NCBI RefSeq assembly: GCF_013282625.1
Contig: NZ_CP054020.1
Span: 310,001-374,000 of the forward strand
Length of the DNA: 64,000 bases
Direction: 5' to 3'
Origin: Thiomicrorhabdus xiamenensis
Lineage (GTDB): Bacteria; Pseudomonadota; Gammaproteobacteria; Thiomicrospirales; Thiomicrospiraceae
Shown piece by piece: positions 19,788 to 32,457 of the stretch. Made by a program: the position numbers and the translations under genes. Every line of letters starts with the position of its first letter. The first letter of the stretch is position 1. The notes beneath the pieces were generated by a model that worked only from the letters and a program-made list of their open reading frames with translations, made no database searches and was not told the origin of the DNA.

Positions 19788-20732
19788 ATGGATTTGTCAG
19801 TCAATATTTGTGGCATTCAGTGCCAATCCCCCGTAGCGATGGCCTCAGGCAATGCTGGGTACGGCATAGAATACCAATCTGTTAATGGCTTTTCCAATAA
19901 AGACGTCGGCGCGGTTTTCCTTAAGGGAACGACGCTTGAACCCAAGCTTGGCAATAAACCGGAGCGGGTAATGGAGTCGCCGAGCGGGTTGTTGAATTCT
20001 GTTGGCTTACAGAATCCTGGCGCTAAGGCGGTTATCGAAAGCTATCTTCCGAAACTGGATCTGTCCGAGACGCGTTATATTATTAATGTTTCCGGTTCTT
20101 CGATTGAAGAGTATGCCGAGGTGGTGCGCTTGTTTGATCAGACCGGTTTGCCGGCAATGGAAATCAATATTTCCTGCCCGAATGTCAAAAAGGGTGGTGC
20201 GGCGTTTGGTAATGATCCTGATATGGCTGCAAGAGTGGTTGAGGCGTGCCGTGCGAATACCTCTAAGCCGTTGATTGTTAAGTTGTCACCGAATCAGACC
20301 GATATTGCCGAAGGTGCGCGTCGTGTTATTGATGCCGGGGCGGATGCGCTTTCGGCGATTAATACGCTGATGGGGATGCAGATTGATGTGCATAGTCAGA
20401 TGCCGACTTTGGGAAATAATCAGGGTGGACTTTCCGGTCCGGCGATTAAACCGGTCGCACTTTTGAAGGTGCATCAGGTTTATCAGGTGGCAAAACAGCA
20501 CGATATTCCGATTATTGGACTTGGTGGAATTGCTTCGGCGGAAGATGCGATCGAGTTTTTTCTGGCCGGCGCGTCAATGGTTGCGATCGGGACGGCCGTC
20601 GCAAAGGATCCGTTGATAGTGAAAAAGGTCAATAAAGGCATTGCTAGGTATCTTAAGCAGCACAACCTGAAATCGGTTTCGGAGTTGACAGGAAAACTGC
20701 AGTTGCACACCGACACGGTATTGTGTGGATAA
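19788..20732 (+). CDS. pyrD: dihydroorotate dehydrogenase, class 1B catalytic subunit type
   Basis: A 314-residue TIM-barrel FMN protein that oxidises dihydroorotate to orotate in pyrimidine synthesis. The active-site base is Cys130 in NISCPNVKKGG, marking class 1 (the membrane class 2 enzymes of most gammaproteobacteria use Ser). NVK rather than the class 1A pattern, plus sequence style, suggest class 1B, which normally works with the flavin/iron-sulfur subunit PyrK; no pyrK is in the window. FMN-phosphate site: GLGGIASAEDAIEFFLAGAS (about 245-264). AGGA precedes the ATG. Confidence 0.9.
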   Translation: MDLSVNICGIQCQSPVAMASGNAGYGIEYQSVNGFSNKDVGAVFLKGTTLEPKLGNKPERVMESPSGLLNSVGLQNPGAKAVIESYLPKLDLSETRYIINVSGSSIEEYAEVVRLFDQTGLPAMEINISCPNVKKGGAAFGNDPDMAARVVEACRANTSKPLIVKLSPNQTDIAEGARRVIDAGADALSAINTLMGMQIDVHSQMPTLGNNQGGLSGPAIKPVALLKVHQVYQVAKQHDIPIIGLGGIASAEDAIEFFLAGASMVAIGTAVAKDPLIVKKVNKGIARYLKQHNLKSVSELTGKLQLHTDTVLCG

Positions 20733-20792
20733 AAGGACTTTTAAGTAAGTCTATATAAAGAATTTTAAAACCTAATTTGATTGAATTAAGAA

Positions 20793-21983
20793 ATGAAAAC
20801 AGTACAAGAACAATTAGCCATTATTAAACGTGGTGCAGAAGAGATTCTGGTAGAAAAAGAGTTAATCGAAAAGTTGGAAAGCGGAAAGTCTTTGCGTGTT
20901 AAAGCCGGTTTCGATCCGACGGCGGCAGATTTGCATTTGGGGCACACGGTTCTGATCAATAAACTGAAACAGTTTCAGGATCTGGGGCATGAAGTGCTTT
21001 TCCTGATCGGTGACTTTACCGCAATGATCGGTGATCCGACCGGTAAAAGTCAGACGCGTCCGCCACTGACTAAAGAAGAAGTTATTGCGAATGCGGAGAC
21101 TTATCAGGAACAGGTATTCAAAATTCTTGATCCAGCGAAAACCAAAGTTGTGTTCAACTCCGAGTGGATGTCGAAAATGACGGCGGAAGAAATGATTAAG
21201 CTGGCCAGTACGGTAACGGTTGCCCGTATGCTGGAACGTAACGATTTCGATGAGCGTTATAAAGCCAATACGCCAATCGCTATTCATGAATTCCTGTATC
21301 CGATGATTCAGGGTTACGACTCAGTTGCGTTGGATGCCGATATTGAATTGGGCGGAACTGACCAGAAATTTAACCTTTTAATGGGGCGCACTCTACAGGG
21401 GCATTTTGGTAAGCCACAACAGTGTACTTTGACCATGCCGATTCTTGAAGGGCTGGATGGCGTTCAGAAAATGTCCAAGTCATTGGGTAACTATATCGGG
21501 ATCAAAGATGAGCCGAATGATATGTTCGGAAAAATCATGTCGGTTTCTGATGAATTGATGTGGCGTTACTATGAGTTGCTATCTTTCGAATCACTGGAAA
21601 CGATTGCGCAATATAAAGAAGCGGTCGATAACGGGGAAAACCCGCGTAATGTAAAAGTGAAACTGGCATTGGAAATCATCGAGCGCTTCCATTCGAAAGA
21701 GGCAGCGGAAGCGGCATTGAAAGATTTTGAGACTAAATTCTCTAAAAATGCGATTCCGGATGAGATGCCGGAATTTACTTTGCAAGGTGAGATGCCATTG
21801 GCCAATCTTTTGAAAGAAGCCGGTTTGGTTGGTTCGACTTCGGACGGTCATCGTATGACCAAACAAGGAGCGGTTAAGATCAACGGTGAAAAAGTCGAAG
21901 ACTCGCGTCAGTTGATGCCGACCGGTACAACCGCCGTGTATCAGGTCGGGAAGCGCAAGTTTGCCCGTGTGACGCTGAACTAA
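20793..21983 (+). CDS. tyrS: tyrosyl-tRNA synthetase
   Basis: A 396-residue class I aminoacyl-tRNA synthetase. HLGH (about 49-52, the HIGH motif) and KMSKS (about 228-232) form the ATP site. The Tyr pocket lies around [13 protein letters not shown] and [19 protein letters not shown]. The C-terminal S4-like RNA-binding domain starts near [19 protein letters not shown] (about 348). The type resembles the shorter TyrRS branch with few insertions. A strong terminator follows. Confidence 0.96.
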   Translation: MKTVQEQLAIIKRGAEEILVEKELIEKLESGKSLRVKAGFDPTAADLHLGHTVLINKLKQFQDLGHEVLFLIGDFTAMIGDPTGKSQTRPPLTKEEVIANAETYQEQVFKILDPAKTKVVFNSEWMSKMTAEEMIKLASTVTVARMLERNDFDERYKANTPIAIHEFLYPMIQGYDSVALDADIELGGTDQKFNLLMGRTLQGHFGKPQQCTLTMPILEGLDGVQKMSKSLGNYIGIKDEPNDMFGKIMSVSDELMWRYYELLSFESLETIAQYKEAVDNGENPRNVKVKLALEIIERFHSKEAAEAALKDFETKFSKNAIPDEMPEFTLQGEMPLANLLKEAGLVGSTSDGHRMTKQGAVKINGEKVEDSRQLMPTGTTAVYQVGKRKFARVTLN

Positions 21984-22010
21984 TATGTAAGCTTGTTGTT
22001 TATACCAGTA

Positions 22011-22041
22011 AAAAGCCGCTTAGTAATAAGCGGCTTTTTTT
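22011..22041 (+). terminator. intrinsic terminator after tyrS
   Basis: AAAAGCCGCTTA / TAAGCGGCTTTT is a 12-bp stem with a GTAA loop and a run of seven or more T residues. Confidence 0.93.
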
Positions 22042-22090
22042 GTTTTTGGGGTTTGGAGAGAGTGGGATTAGAGGGGAAAACGGGCGTAAA

Positions 22091-22134
22091 TGTGCATAAG
22101 TCTGTGGATAAGATGTGGGGTAAAGTGTATAAAT
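22091..22134. promoter_or_regulatory. cluster of DnaA-box-like sites upstream of the rrn promoters
   Basis: TGTGGATAA at 22103-22111 is a perfect DnaA box (TTATCCACA on the other strand). TGTGCATAA (22091-22099) differs at one base. Weaker relatives begin at 22114 (TGTGGGGTA) and 22126 (TGTATAAAT). All point the same way, about 11-12 bp apart. A/T-rich DNA follows. DnaA control of the rRNA operon is an inference. Confidence 0.4.
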
Positions 22135-22185
22135 GGGGTGGTGCGGTTTTTTTGCGATTTTTTGAGAAAAAAGTGAAAAAAAGGG

Positions 22186-22213
22186 TTGCGTTGTTTTTAG
22201 AAATCCCTAGAAT
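22186..22213 (+). promoter_or_regulatory. rrn promoter P1
   Basis: TTGCGT (22186-22191), a 16-bp spacer and TAGAAT (22208-22213), followed by ACGCACC, a GC-rich discriminator of the stringent type. An A/T-rich tract resembling an UP element precedes it. Confidence 0.65.
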
Positions 22214-22395
22214 ACGCACCTGTCTTGAGGGGCAGCGTTAAGCCGGCTTCGAAAGACAAGAAAAATTTGGTGCTAAGTGATTGAGTTTGTTTGAGTTATT
22301 GGAATAGATAATGAGAGTAAGCGGGATGATTTAGCCGGTCGTTTTAAGTGTTTTAAAACGGTTGAAAATTTTCTGAAAAAAGTTTGAAAAAACAT

Positions 22396-22424
22396 TTGAC
22401 ACGAAGATATCAACTCTATAAAAT
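22396..22424 (+). promoter_or_regulatory. rrn promoter P2
   Basis: TTGACA (22396-22401), a 17-bp spacer and TAAAAT (22419-22424), followed by ACGCGGCC, again a GC-rich discriminator. Start expected near 22431. Confidence 0.8.
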
Positions 22425-22467
22425 ACGCGGCCTACCAACGAGGAACGCAGCGCGGATCGAGTTGGTT

Positions 22468-22480
22468 AGCTCTTTAACAA
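22468..22480 (+). promoter_or_regulatory. boxA antitermination site, 16S leader
   Basis: AGCTCTTTAACAA matches the boxA core (TGCTCTTTAACA) of proteobacterial rRNA leaders, which loads NusB-NusE for antitermination. Confidence 0.8.
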
Positions 22481-22483
22481 TAT

Positions 22484-22523
22484 GGTAATTCAGAGATAAT
22501 TTATGTGGAAACTCTCTAGATGA
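22484..22523 (+). other. 5' arm of 16S processing stem
   Basis: This arm pairs, with a few mismatches, with 24218-24256 downstream of 16S (for example GGTAATTCAG with the ATTACC-ended strand). The roughly 40-bp duplex is the expected RNase III substrate that frees pre-16S. Confidence 0.75.
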
Positions 22524-22654
22524 GTGACCGATAAAAAATCTCGAAATTTATGACAATTATGTAATGGTAATAAGTTTACTTATTTATCATGCTTAACTTG
22601 TCAATTCCGAGTGTTTATATCCGGAGACGGAATTTAAATATATCTAGCAAGATT

Positions 22655-24198
<1,544 letters not shown>

Positions 24199-24261
24199 AA
24201 GATAAAAAGGTTTACGAGTCTAGACGAGTTTTCACATAAATTCTTTCTGAATTACCTGTTA

Positions 24262-24337
24262 GGGGCTATAGCTCAGCTGGGAGAGCGCCTGCTTTGCACG
24301 CAGGAGGTCTGCGGTTCGATCCCGCATAGCTCCACCA
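24262..24337 (+). tRNA. tRNA-Ala (anticodon TGC)
   Basis: A 76-base cloverleaf beginning GGGGCTATAGCTCAG, anticodon loop TTTGCAC, T arm GGTTCGATCC, encoded CCA end. It lies in the 16S-23S spacer. Confidence 0.97.
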
Positions 24338-24373
24338 ATTATTTGAGTTGGTAGTTTTACGGGCTCAACTATT

Positions 24374-24450
<77 letters not shown>

Positions 24451-24826
24451 ATTACTCAGTAAACCTGTTAATAAGGTTTTGAACAGAAGTTTGAAAGTTT
24501 ATTAACAGTTTTATTTTGTGGTTGAGAAAAGGATGTTATAATTCCGCTTCTCAGTTCACGTAAACTGAAGTTCTTTAAAAATTTGGAATAACGTTGATAT
24601 GACGCCGACTTTGTCATATCAATACGCTAATAAATTTCTCCAAAATTTATTAGCAATTGCTGGATTGTTAAACGTGAGTTTAATAATCAAAGTAATAGGT
24701 AACGCAATACTTAATTGAGATTACTCAAGTGTATTTGTGTCAGCGATGAACCTTAGTCATGGCAGCTCTCTAGACCTTAATGATGTTTACATCACACAAA
24801 AGGTTAAGGTTATTTTTGAGTTGTAT
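24451..24826 (+). other. 16S-23S spacer, distal part
   Basis: No gene. It contains a second boxA (GTTCTTTAAAAA at 24570-24581), a GTTGATATGAC / GTCATATCAA inverted repeat (about 24594-24621), and the 5' arm of the 23S processing stem (24814-24833). Confidence 0.8.
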
Positions 24827-27685
<2,859 letters not shown>

Positions 27686-27831
27686 ACAACTCAAAAGTAA
27701 CTTTTTAAGTTATGACTGAGGTTCAGACGCAAATACCTTGAGTAATCTAAGGTGCGTACCTAAAACAACAGCAAACGTTATTCTAAAGAATTTTGTGTGG
27801 CTGATCGAAGATCAGTCGTACAACACCGAAT
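27686..27831 (+). other. 23S-5S spacer
   Basis: 146 bases with the 3' arm of the 23S processing stem and a CTGATCGAAGATCAG hairpin (about 27801-27815) close to the 5S start, probably part of the 5S precursor structure. No tRNA. Confidence 0.7.
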
Positions 27832-27948
27832 TGCTTGGTGACAATAGCAAGATGGAACCACCTGATCCCTTCCCGAACTCAGAAGTGAAACGTCTTAGCG
27901 CCGATGGTAGTGTGGGAGGTCCCATGTGAGAGTAGGTCATCGCCAAGC
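27832..27948 (+). rRNA. rrf: 5S ribosomal RNA
   Basis: About 117 bases. The terminal helix TGCTTGGTGA pairs with TCGCCAAGC. The internal CCTGATCCCTTCCCGAACTCAG and the GAAACG loop are typical. The rrn terminator follows directly. Confidence 0.95.
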
Positions 27949-27958
27949 TTATATCCCG

Positions 27959-27990
27959 AAACCCATGCCTGAAAAGGTGTGGGTTTTTTT
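27959..27990 (+). terminator. rrn terminator
   Basis: ACCCATGCCT / AGGTGTGGGT, a 10-bp stem with a GAAA loop and seven T residues. Confidence 0.92.
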
Positions 27991-28055
27991 ATGTCTGATC
28001 GTTTTTTATCCCCTTCTCGATTAAAATCATTCTTATTTATTCAGAGAAATTTATC

Positions 28056-28886
28056 GTGTTACCGTCTCTCGCCGTAATCAACAATGCCTTGCATGCATCC
28101 TTTCCGGAGTTGGAGCTTTATCTGTATGAGTCCCTGGATTCGACCAGTACTTTTTTAAAGTCTCAAGAGGTAATACCCAGCTTGTGTTATTGCCGACAGC
28201 AGTCAGCGGGCTATGGGCAAAGAGCGGCCAATTGGCAGAGTGGACACGAAGACCTCACTTTTAGTTTGCTATTGCCTTTTAAGGTGGCTTTGCATGAATT
28301 GGATGGCTTGCCGCAACTTATCGGTGTTAAGGTGGTTGAGTGTTTGAACGCGTTTTATGCCCTTGACGCACAACTCAAATGGCCCAACGATGTGGTCAAA
28401 GCCGTAACCAGTGATTCGGGAGAGGTGCTTTGTAAACTTGGCGGTTTATTGGTTGAAGTTAGAAAATACCAATCTGACGGCTGTTGGCTTATTGTCGGAA
28501 TTGGCCTTAATGCGCAGAATGATTCTCAGCAATTGCCCATTGAAATGAATAATCCTGATAAGCCTGCTTTACTGAAATCTGGTTGTGGCTTTAACGATTA
28601 TGATCAGGAGCATAATCTCGCTTTCTTTTCGGTCCTTATCGGCGAGCTGTGTGAACTAGCAGAGGTGTTTGCGCCGGGCTTCTTTAGCCAGCAGGTGGAT
28701 GCATTTAAAAAGCTGGATTATTTTTCTGTCGGTCAAGAGCTATTTGTGTATGATACCGGCACTAGGAAGAAAGGGGTCTATCAGGGCATTGATGCTTCGG
28801 GAGAACTGTTAGTAAGCATTGATGGCCTTTTAACCAGATATCGTTCAGGATCAGTCTCAATTAGACCTTGTGAAAGCTATGAATAG
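28056..28886 (+). CDS. birA: biotin--protein ligase without DNA-binding domain
   Basis: A 276-residue ligase that makes biotinyl-AMP and attaches biotin to BCCP of acetyl-CoA carboxylase. Biotin-loop region SAGYGQRAANWQS (about 50-62), then KWPNDVVK (about 109-116) with the catalytic Lys, and a C-terminal SH3-like domain (about 225-272). The N-terminal winged helix of E. coli BirA is absent, so this is a ligase only and not a bio-operon repressor. Start is GTG 28056. Its end overlaps coaX by eight bases. Confidence 0.9.
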   Translation: MLPSLAVINNALHASFPELELYLYESLDSTSTFLKSQEVIPSLCYCRQQSAGYGQRAANWQSGHEDLTFSLLLPFKVALHELDGLPQLIGVKVVECLNAFYALDAQLKWPNDVVKAVTSDSGEVLCKLGGLLVEVRKYQSDGCWLIVGIGLNAQNDSQQLPIEMNNPDKPALLKSGCGFNDYDQEHNLAFFSVLIGELCELAEVFAPGFFSQQVDAFKKLDYFSVGQELFVYDTGTRKKGVYQGIDASGELLVSIDGLLTRYRSGSVSIRPCESYE

Positions 28887-29640
28887 AATTTTTATCGATA
28901 TCGGCAACAGCCGTATCAAATATGCCATTTCTGAAGATGGCCATTATGAATATCTCGGCGCGGAACTTACCGAAGATTTTCTAAGCAATATAGATGAACT
29001 GCTATTTGCTGAATTTAATCAGATTGACGAAGTCTATTTTTCGACAGTCGGAAATCAACATATTGTCGAAGAGTTGAAGTCGCTGATCCATGAAGCGTGG
29101 CAGTTGATTCCGATTCAGTTGAGCACCCAGAAATCCTGTTGCGGACTGCAGTCTGGTTATAAGGATTTTCATAAGCTGGGCAGTGATCGCTGGATGGCGA
29201 TGCTTGGCGGCCTTTCGATGACGCAGATGCCTTATATTGTTGTTGATGCGGGTACAGCTTTAACGGTTGATGCCGTGGTGGACGGCATGCATAAAGGCGG
29301 TTTTATTGTGCCGGGGCTTAGAACGATGCGTCATTCTCTGGCAAATGGTGCTGCGCTTCTGGAAATGACTGACGAAGATGACCTGGATGAAGAGGCCGAT
29401 ACCATGCTGGCCAAGGATACTGCTGGAGGGATTCTTGCCGGTACACTTTATATGTCAGCATCTTTTATCAATCATTTGATTGCCGATTTGAATCATCAGG
29501 TCGGTACGCAATTTAAAGTGCTGCTTACCGGCGGCGATGCAGTGCAATTGGCATCGCTTTTAGACTGTCGATTTGCCTATGTTCCGGATCTGGTTTTGCT
29601 TGGCATGGTGCACATGGTCGAGTCGGTGAAAAATCGCTAA
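28879..29640 (+). CDS. coaX: type III pantothenate kinase
   Basis: A 253-residue CoaX enzyme (first step of coenzyme A synthesis), ASKHA fold. IDIGNSRIKYA (about 5-15) is the phosphate-1 motif, LGSDRWMAMLGG (about 98-109) carries the pantothenate-site Arg, and DAGTALTVDAV (about 119-129) contains the catalytic Asp. It needs a monovalent cation and is not inhibited by CoA. ATG 28879 is preferred over GTG 28870. Paired with birA, as in many gammaproteobacteria. Confidence 0.93.
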   Translation: MNRIFIDIGNSRIKYAISEDGHYEYLGAELTEDFLSNIDELLFAEFNQIDEVYFSTVGNQHIVEELKSLIHEAWQLIPIQLSTQKSCCGLQSGYKDFHKLGSDRWMAMLGGLSMTQMPYIVVDAGTALTVDAVVDGMHKGGFIVPGLRTMRHSLANGAALLEMTDEDDLDEEADTMLAKDTAGGILAGTLYMSASFINHLIADLNHQVGTQFKVLLTGGDAVQLASLLDCRFAYVPDLVLLGMVHMVESVKNR

Positions 29641-29658
29641 TTTTTTGCAAAAAAATAA

Positions 29659-29686
29659 TTGACACTATCGGCTTTGCCTTTATAAT
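29659..29686 (+). promoter_or_regulatory. tRNA-Thr promoter
   Basis: TTGACA (29659-29664), 16 bp, TATAAT (29681-29686), followed by ACGCACC, the same discriminator as rrn P1. Near-consensus and stringent-type. Confidence 0.85.
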
Positions 29687-29698
29687 ACGCACCATCTC

Positions 29699-29774
29699 GC
29701 CGACATAGCACAATTGGTAGTGCAACTGATTTGTAATCAGTAGGTTGGGGGTTCAAGTCCCTCTGTCGGCACCA
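29699..29774 (+). tRNA. tRNA-Thr (anticodon TGT)
   Basis: A 76-base cloverleaf, GCCGACATAGCACAATTGG start, anticodon loop TTTGTAA, T arm GGTTCAAGTCC, encoded CCA. In E. coli the birA-coaA region is followed by four tRNAs and tufB; here only Thr remains. Confidence 0.97.
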
Positions 29775-29780
29775 TTATTC

Positions 29781-29816
29781 AAAACCCCGTGTATAAGCCA
29801 ATACACGGGGTTTTTT
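29781..29816 (+). terminator. terminator after tRNA-Thr
   Basis: CCCCGTGTAT / ATACACGGGG, a perfect 10-bp stem flanked by A and T tracts. Confidence 0.92.
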
Positions 29817-29950
29817 GTTTGCATGTAGTATTCGTTTTTTCTTTATCTCTGCAAATCAACACCCTGCGAGTTTTATGATGACTCCTGACTGCATATCCGA
29901 TAATTTTATTTTGTCAGCATTATGATTTTGTTGATAAAACTTGCTTTGAA

Positions 29951-29980
29951 TTGTACTGAAAACGAGTGAACTGCTATAAT
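29951..29980 (+). promoter_or_regulatory. fabA promoter
   Basis: TTGTAC (29951-29956), 18 bp, TATAAT (29975-29980), ending 35 bases before the fabA start. No clear FadR or FabR palindrome was recognised. Confidence 0.55.
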
Positions 29981-30015
29981 GCCCAGGTTTAAATATTAGA
30001 AAAGCGGAAGACCGG

Positions 30016-30531
30016 ATGGAACAACAATCAAGTTATACCAAAGAAGAACTATTGGCCTGCGGCCGTGGTGAACTTTTTGGCCCGGGCAATGCTCAGTTGC
30101 CTTTGCCGCCGATGTTAATGTTTGATCGTATCACTCATATTTCTGAAGAGGGTGGTGCTTACGGCAAAGGACAGATTAAAGCGGAACTGGATATCAGCAA
30201 AGATCTTTGGTTCTTCGAGTGCCATTTCAACGAAGACCCTGTTATGCCGGGCTGTCTTGGTTTGGATGCAATGTGGCAGTTGATTGGTTTCTATCTAGGA
30301 TGGACCGGTGGTCCGGGACGCGGTCGCGCTCTGGGTTCAGGTGAAGTGAAATTTTACGGTCAGGTATTGCCGACGGCCAAGAAAGTTGAGTATGTAATTG
30401 ATATGAAACGCGTTATTAAACGCAAGCTCTATATGGGCTTGGCTGACGCTAAGCTTTATGTCGATGGCCGCGAGATCTATAGTGCAGCGGACCTTAAAGT
30501 TGGATTATTTACGAATACGGATGCATTTTAA
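30016..30531 (+). CDS. fabA: 3-hydroxyacyl-ACP dehydratase/isomerase FabA
   Basis: A 171-residue hot-dog enzyme that dehydrates 3-hydroxydecanoyl-ACP and isomerises trans-2- to cis-3-decenoyl-ACP, the entry to unsaturated fatty acids. Catalytic His in [24 protein letters not shown] (His about 71) and Asp in the same block (about 85). Length equals E. coli FabA. It is followed three bases later by fabB, the classic unsaturated fatty acid pair. Confidence 0.97.
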   Translation: MEQQSSYTKEELLACGRGELFGPGNAQLPLPPMLMFDRITHISEEGGAYGKGQIKAELDISKDLWFFECHFNEDPVMPGCLGLDAMWQLIGFYLGWTGGPGRGRALGSGEVKFYGQVLPTAKKVEYVIDMKRVIKRKLYMGLADAKLYVDGREIYSAADLKVGLFTNTDAF

Positions 30532-30534
30532 GTT

Positions 30535-31755
30535 ATGAGAAGAGTCGTCATTACCGGGATTGGGATTGTTTCGAGTTTAGGAAACAATAAAGAAGAAGTT
30601 ACAAATTCTTTGAGAAACGGTCAATCAGGGATTGTCTTTGCTCCTGAATATGCTGAAAACGGTCTTCGTTCTCAGGTGCATGGCGCAGTCAAAAACTTAG
30701 ATTTCAAAGACCATATCGACCGTAAACAGTTGCGCTTCATGGGCGATGCGGCTGCTTACTCTTATATTGCGATGCAGCAGGCGGTTGAAGATTCCGGCCT
30801 GACCGAAGAGCAGGTTTCCAACCCGCGTACCGGTCTGATCGCCGGTTCTGGTGGTGGGTCTAACTCAAACTCTACCGGTGCGGTTGAAACCGCGCGTGAG
30901 AAAGGTGTTCGTCGTATCGGGCCTTATATGGTTACCCGTACAATGGGTTCTACGGTTTCTGCTTGTTTGGCGACGCCTTTCAAGATCAAAGGGCTTAACT
31001 ACTCGATCAGTTCTGCCTGTTCAACTTCTGCGCACTGTATCGGTAACGCTGTTGAACAGATCCAGTTGGGTAAACAGGATGTCGTCTTTGCCGGCGGTGG
31101 TGAAGAATTGCACTGGACTATGTCTGTTCTGTTCGACGCTATGGGCGCGCTTTCGACCAAATACAACGAAACGCCTGAAAAGGCTTCTCGTGCCTACGAT
31201 GCAGACCGTGACGGTTTTGTTATCGCCGGCGGTGGCGGTATGGTCGTTGTGGAAGAGTTGGAGCATGCCTTGGCGCGTGGCGCGAAGATCTATGCAGAAA
31301 TCACCGGTTACGGTGCTAACTCTGACGGTTACGACATGGTTGCACCGTCCGGCGAAGGTGCGGTACGCTGCATGCAGATGGCGCTTGATGGTGTTGAAGG
31401 GCCTGTTGACTACATCAACCCGCACGGAACTTCGACTCCGGTAGGTGACACTAAAGAAGCCGCGGCTATCCGTGAAGTTTTCGGAGATGCAGTTCCTAAG
31501 ATCAGTTCGACCAAGTCGATGTCCGGACACTCTTTGGGTGCGGCCGGGGTGCACGAGTTTATCTATAGCCTGTGCATGCTGGAAAACGACTTCATTGCAC
31601 CGTCGATCAATATCGAAACCTTGGACCCTGAGTGCGAAGGTATGCCGATTGTCACCGAACGTATCGACAATGCCGGCCTTAACCGAATGATGAGCAACAG
31701 CTTTGGTTTCGGTGGAACCAATGCGAGCTTGGTCTTTGAAAAGTATAAAGGCTGA
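30535..31755 (+). CDS. fabB: 3-oxoacyl-ACP synthase I
   Basis: A 406-residue condensing enzyme that elongates cis-3-decenoyl-ACP. Catalytic Cys in [12 protein letters not shown] (about 163), the two His in [11 protein letters not shown] (about 298) and [12 protein letters not shown] (about 333), and the glycine-rich FGFGGTNAS end. Operon with fabA; terminator follows. Confidence 0.97.
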   Translation: MRRVVITGIGIVSSLGNNKEEVTNSLRNGQSGIVFAPEYAENGLRSQVHGAVKNLDFKDHIDRKQLRFMGDAAAYSYIAMQQAVEDSGLTEEQVSNPRTGLIAGSGGGSNSNSTGAVETAREKGVRRIGPYMVTRTMGSTVSACLATPFKIKGLNYSISSACSTSAHCIGNAVEQIQLGKQDVVFAGGGEELHWTMSVLFDAMGALSTKYNETPEKASRAYDADRDGFVIAGGGGMVVVEELEHALARGAKIYAEITGYGANSDGYDMVAPSGEGAVRCMQMALDGVEGPVDYINPHGTSTPVGDTKEAAAIREVFGDAVPKISSTKSMSGHSLGAAGVHEFIYSLCMLENDFIAPSINIETLDPECEGMPIVTERIDNAGLNRMMSNSFGFGGTNASLVFEKYKG

Positions 31756-31802
31756 GATTCCCCGTCTTTTCCTTAGGCAGTAATACGCGGTAAATCGCGC
31801 AT

Positions 31803-31832
31803 AAAAAAACCGAGGTTATCCTCGGTTTTTTT
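31803..31832. terminator. bidirectional terminator, fabB / SLT lipoprotein
   Basis: AACCGAGG / CCTCGGTT with a TTAT loop, flanked by A7 and T7, between two convergent genes. Confidence 0.92.
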
Positions 31833-31866
31833 ATGTCTGACGTTTATCGTTTTAGTGTTTGTCGCT

Positions 31867-32457
31867 TTAGCGGCACTGGCGATATTGGCTTTTATACAGA
31901 CGTGAACGGTTGGCGACTTTTTTGGCGATAGGCGGCAACCAATTCTTTTGCAGATAGGTACGTCGTTTATAACCGGTATGCCCTTCATGATAGGCCAGAT
32001 AAAGCTTGAACGGGTCATCCCGAGAAATCCCTAGACGCTTATAGGATTGGTAGTTGTACCAACCGATAAAATCCAAGGCATCGTCGATATCGTTGCGTTT
32101 CGCACTCCATTTACCGGTAGACTTCTGATAGTCGTACCAGGCTTCATCGGTTGCTTGCGCATAACCGTAGGCGCTGGAAGCTCTGCCTATCGGGATGCCA
32201 AGGAAATATTCCATTTTGGGTTTGGCATGGGACTTGAAAGTCGATTCCTGATGTATGAAGGCCAGCTGAACCCATGGTGGAGTCCCCCAACGGCGATAAG
32301 AATCCTGCGCAGCATCAAACCAGTCGTCATCGTAATAGAAGATCGAGCAGATGTTGTCCAGAGATTTCTTCGGCGGCGGCCCGCTGCTACAGCCGGATAT
32401 CAACGCGGCCAGTGTGGCTAGTTGAACGCTTAACCATAAGGATTTAGTGACTTTCAT
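31867..32457 (-). CDS. SLT-type transglycosylase-like lipoprotein
   Basis: A 196-residue lipoprotein. Signal peptide with lipobox LISGC (Cys about 23), then a lysozyme-like domain: FIHQESTF (about 66-73) has the Glu of SLT transglycosylases, followed by SSAYGYAQATDEAW and a C-terminal YLAYHEGHTGYKRR block. Such proteins cleave peptidoglycan from the periplasmic side. The start at 32457 gives a normal signal peptide; an in-frame ATG at 32469 adds four residues and overlaps the upstream gene by 26 bases. Together with the RMF-like gene it forms an ftsY-linked operon. Confidence 0.82.
   Translation of the reverse strand: MKVTKSLWLSVQLATLAALISGCSSGPPPKKSLDNICSIFYYDDDWFDAAQDSYRRWGTPPWVQLAFIHQESTFKSHAKPKMEYFLGIPIGRASSAYGYAQATDEAWYDYQKSTGKWSAKRNDIDDALDFIGWYNYQSYKRLGISRDDPFKLYLAYHEGHTGYKRRTYLQKNWLPPIAKKVANRSRLYKSQYRQCR

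Noticed and set aside
22091-22260. Chromosomal origin
   Set aside because: DnaA boxes are few, and none of the usual origin neighbours (dnaA, rpmH, gidA/mnmG, dnaN) are present. An rRNA operon follows instead.
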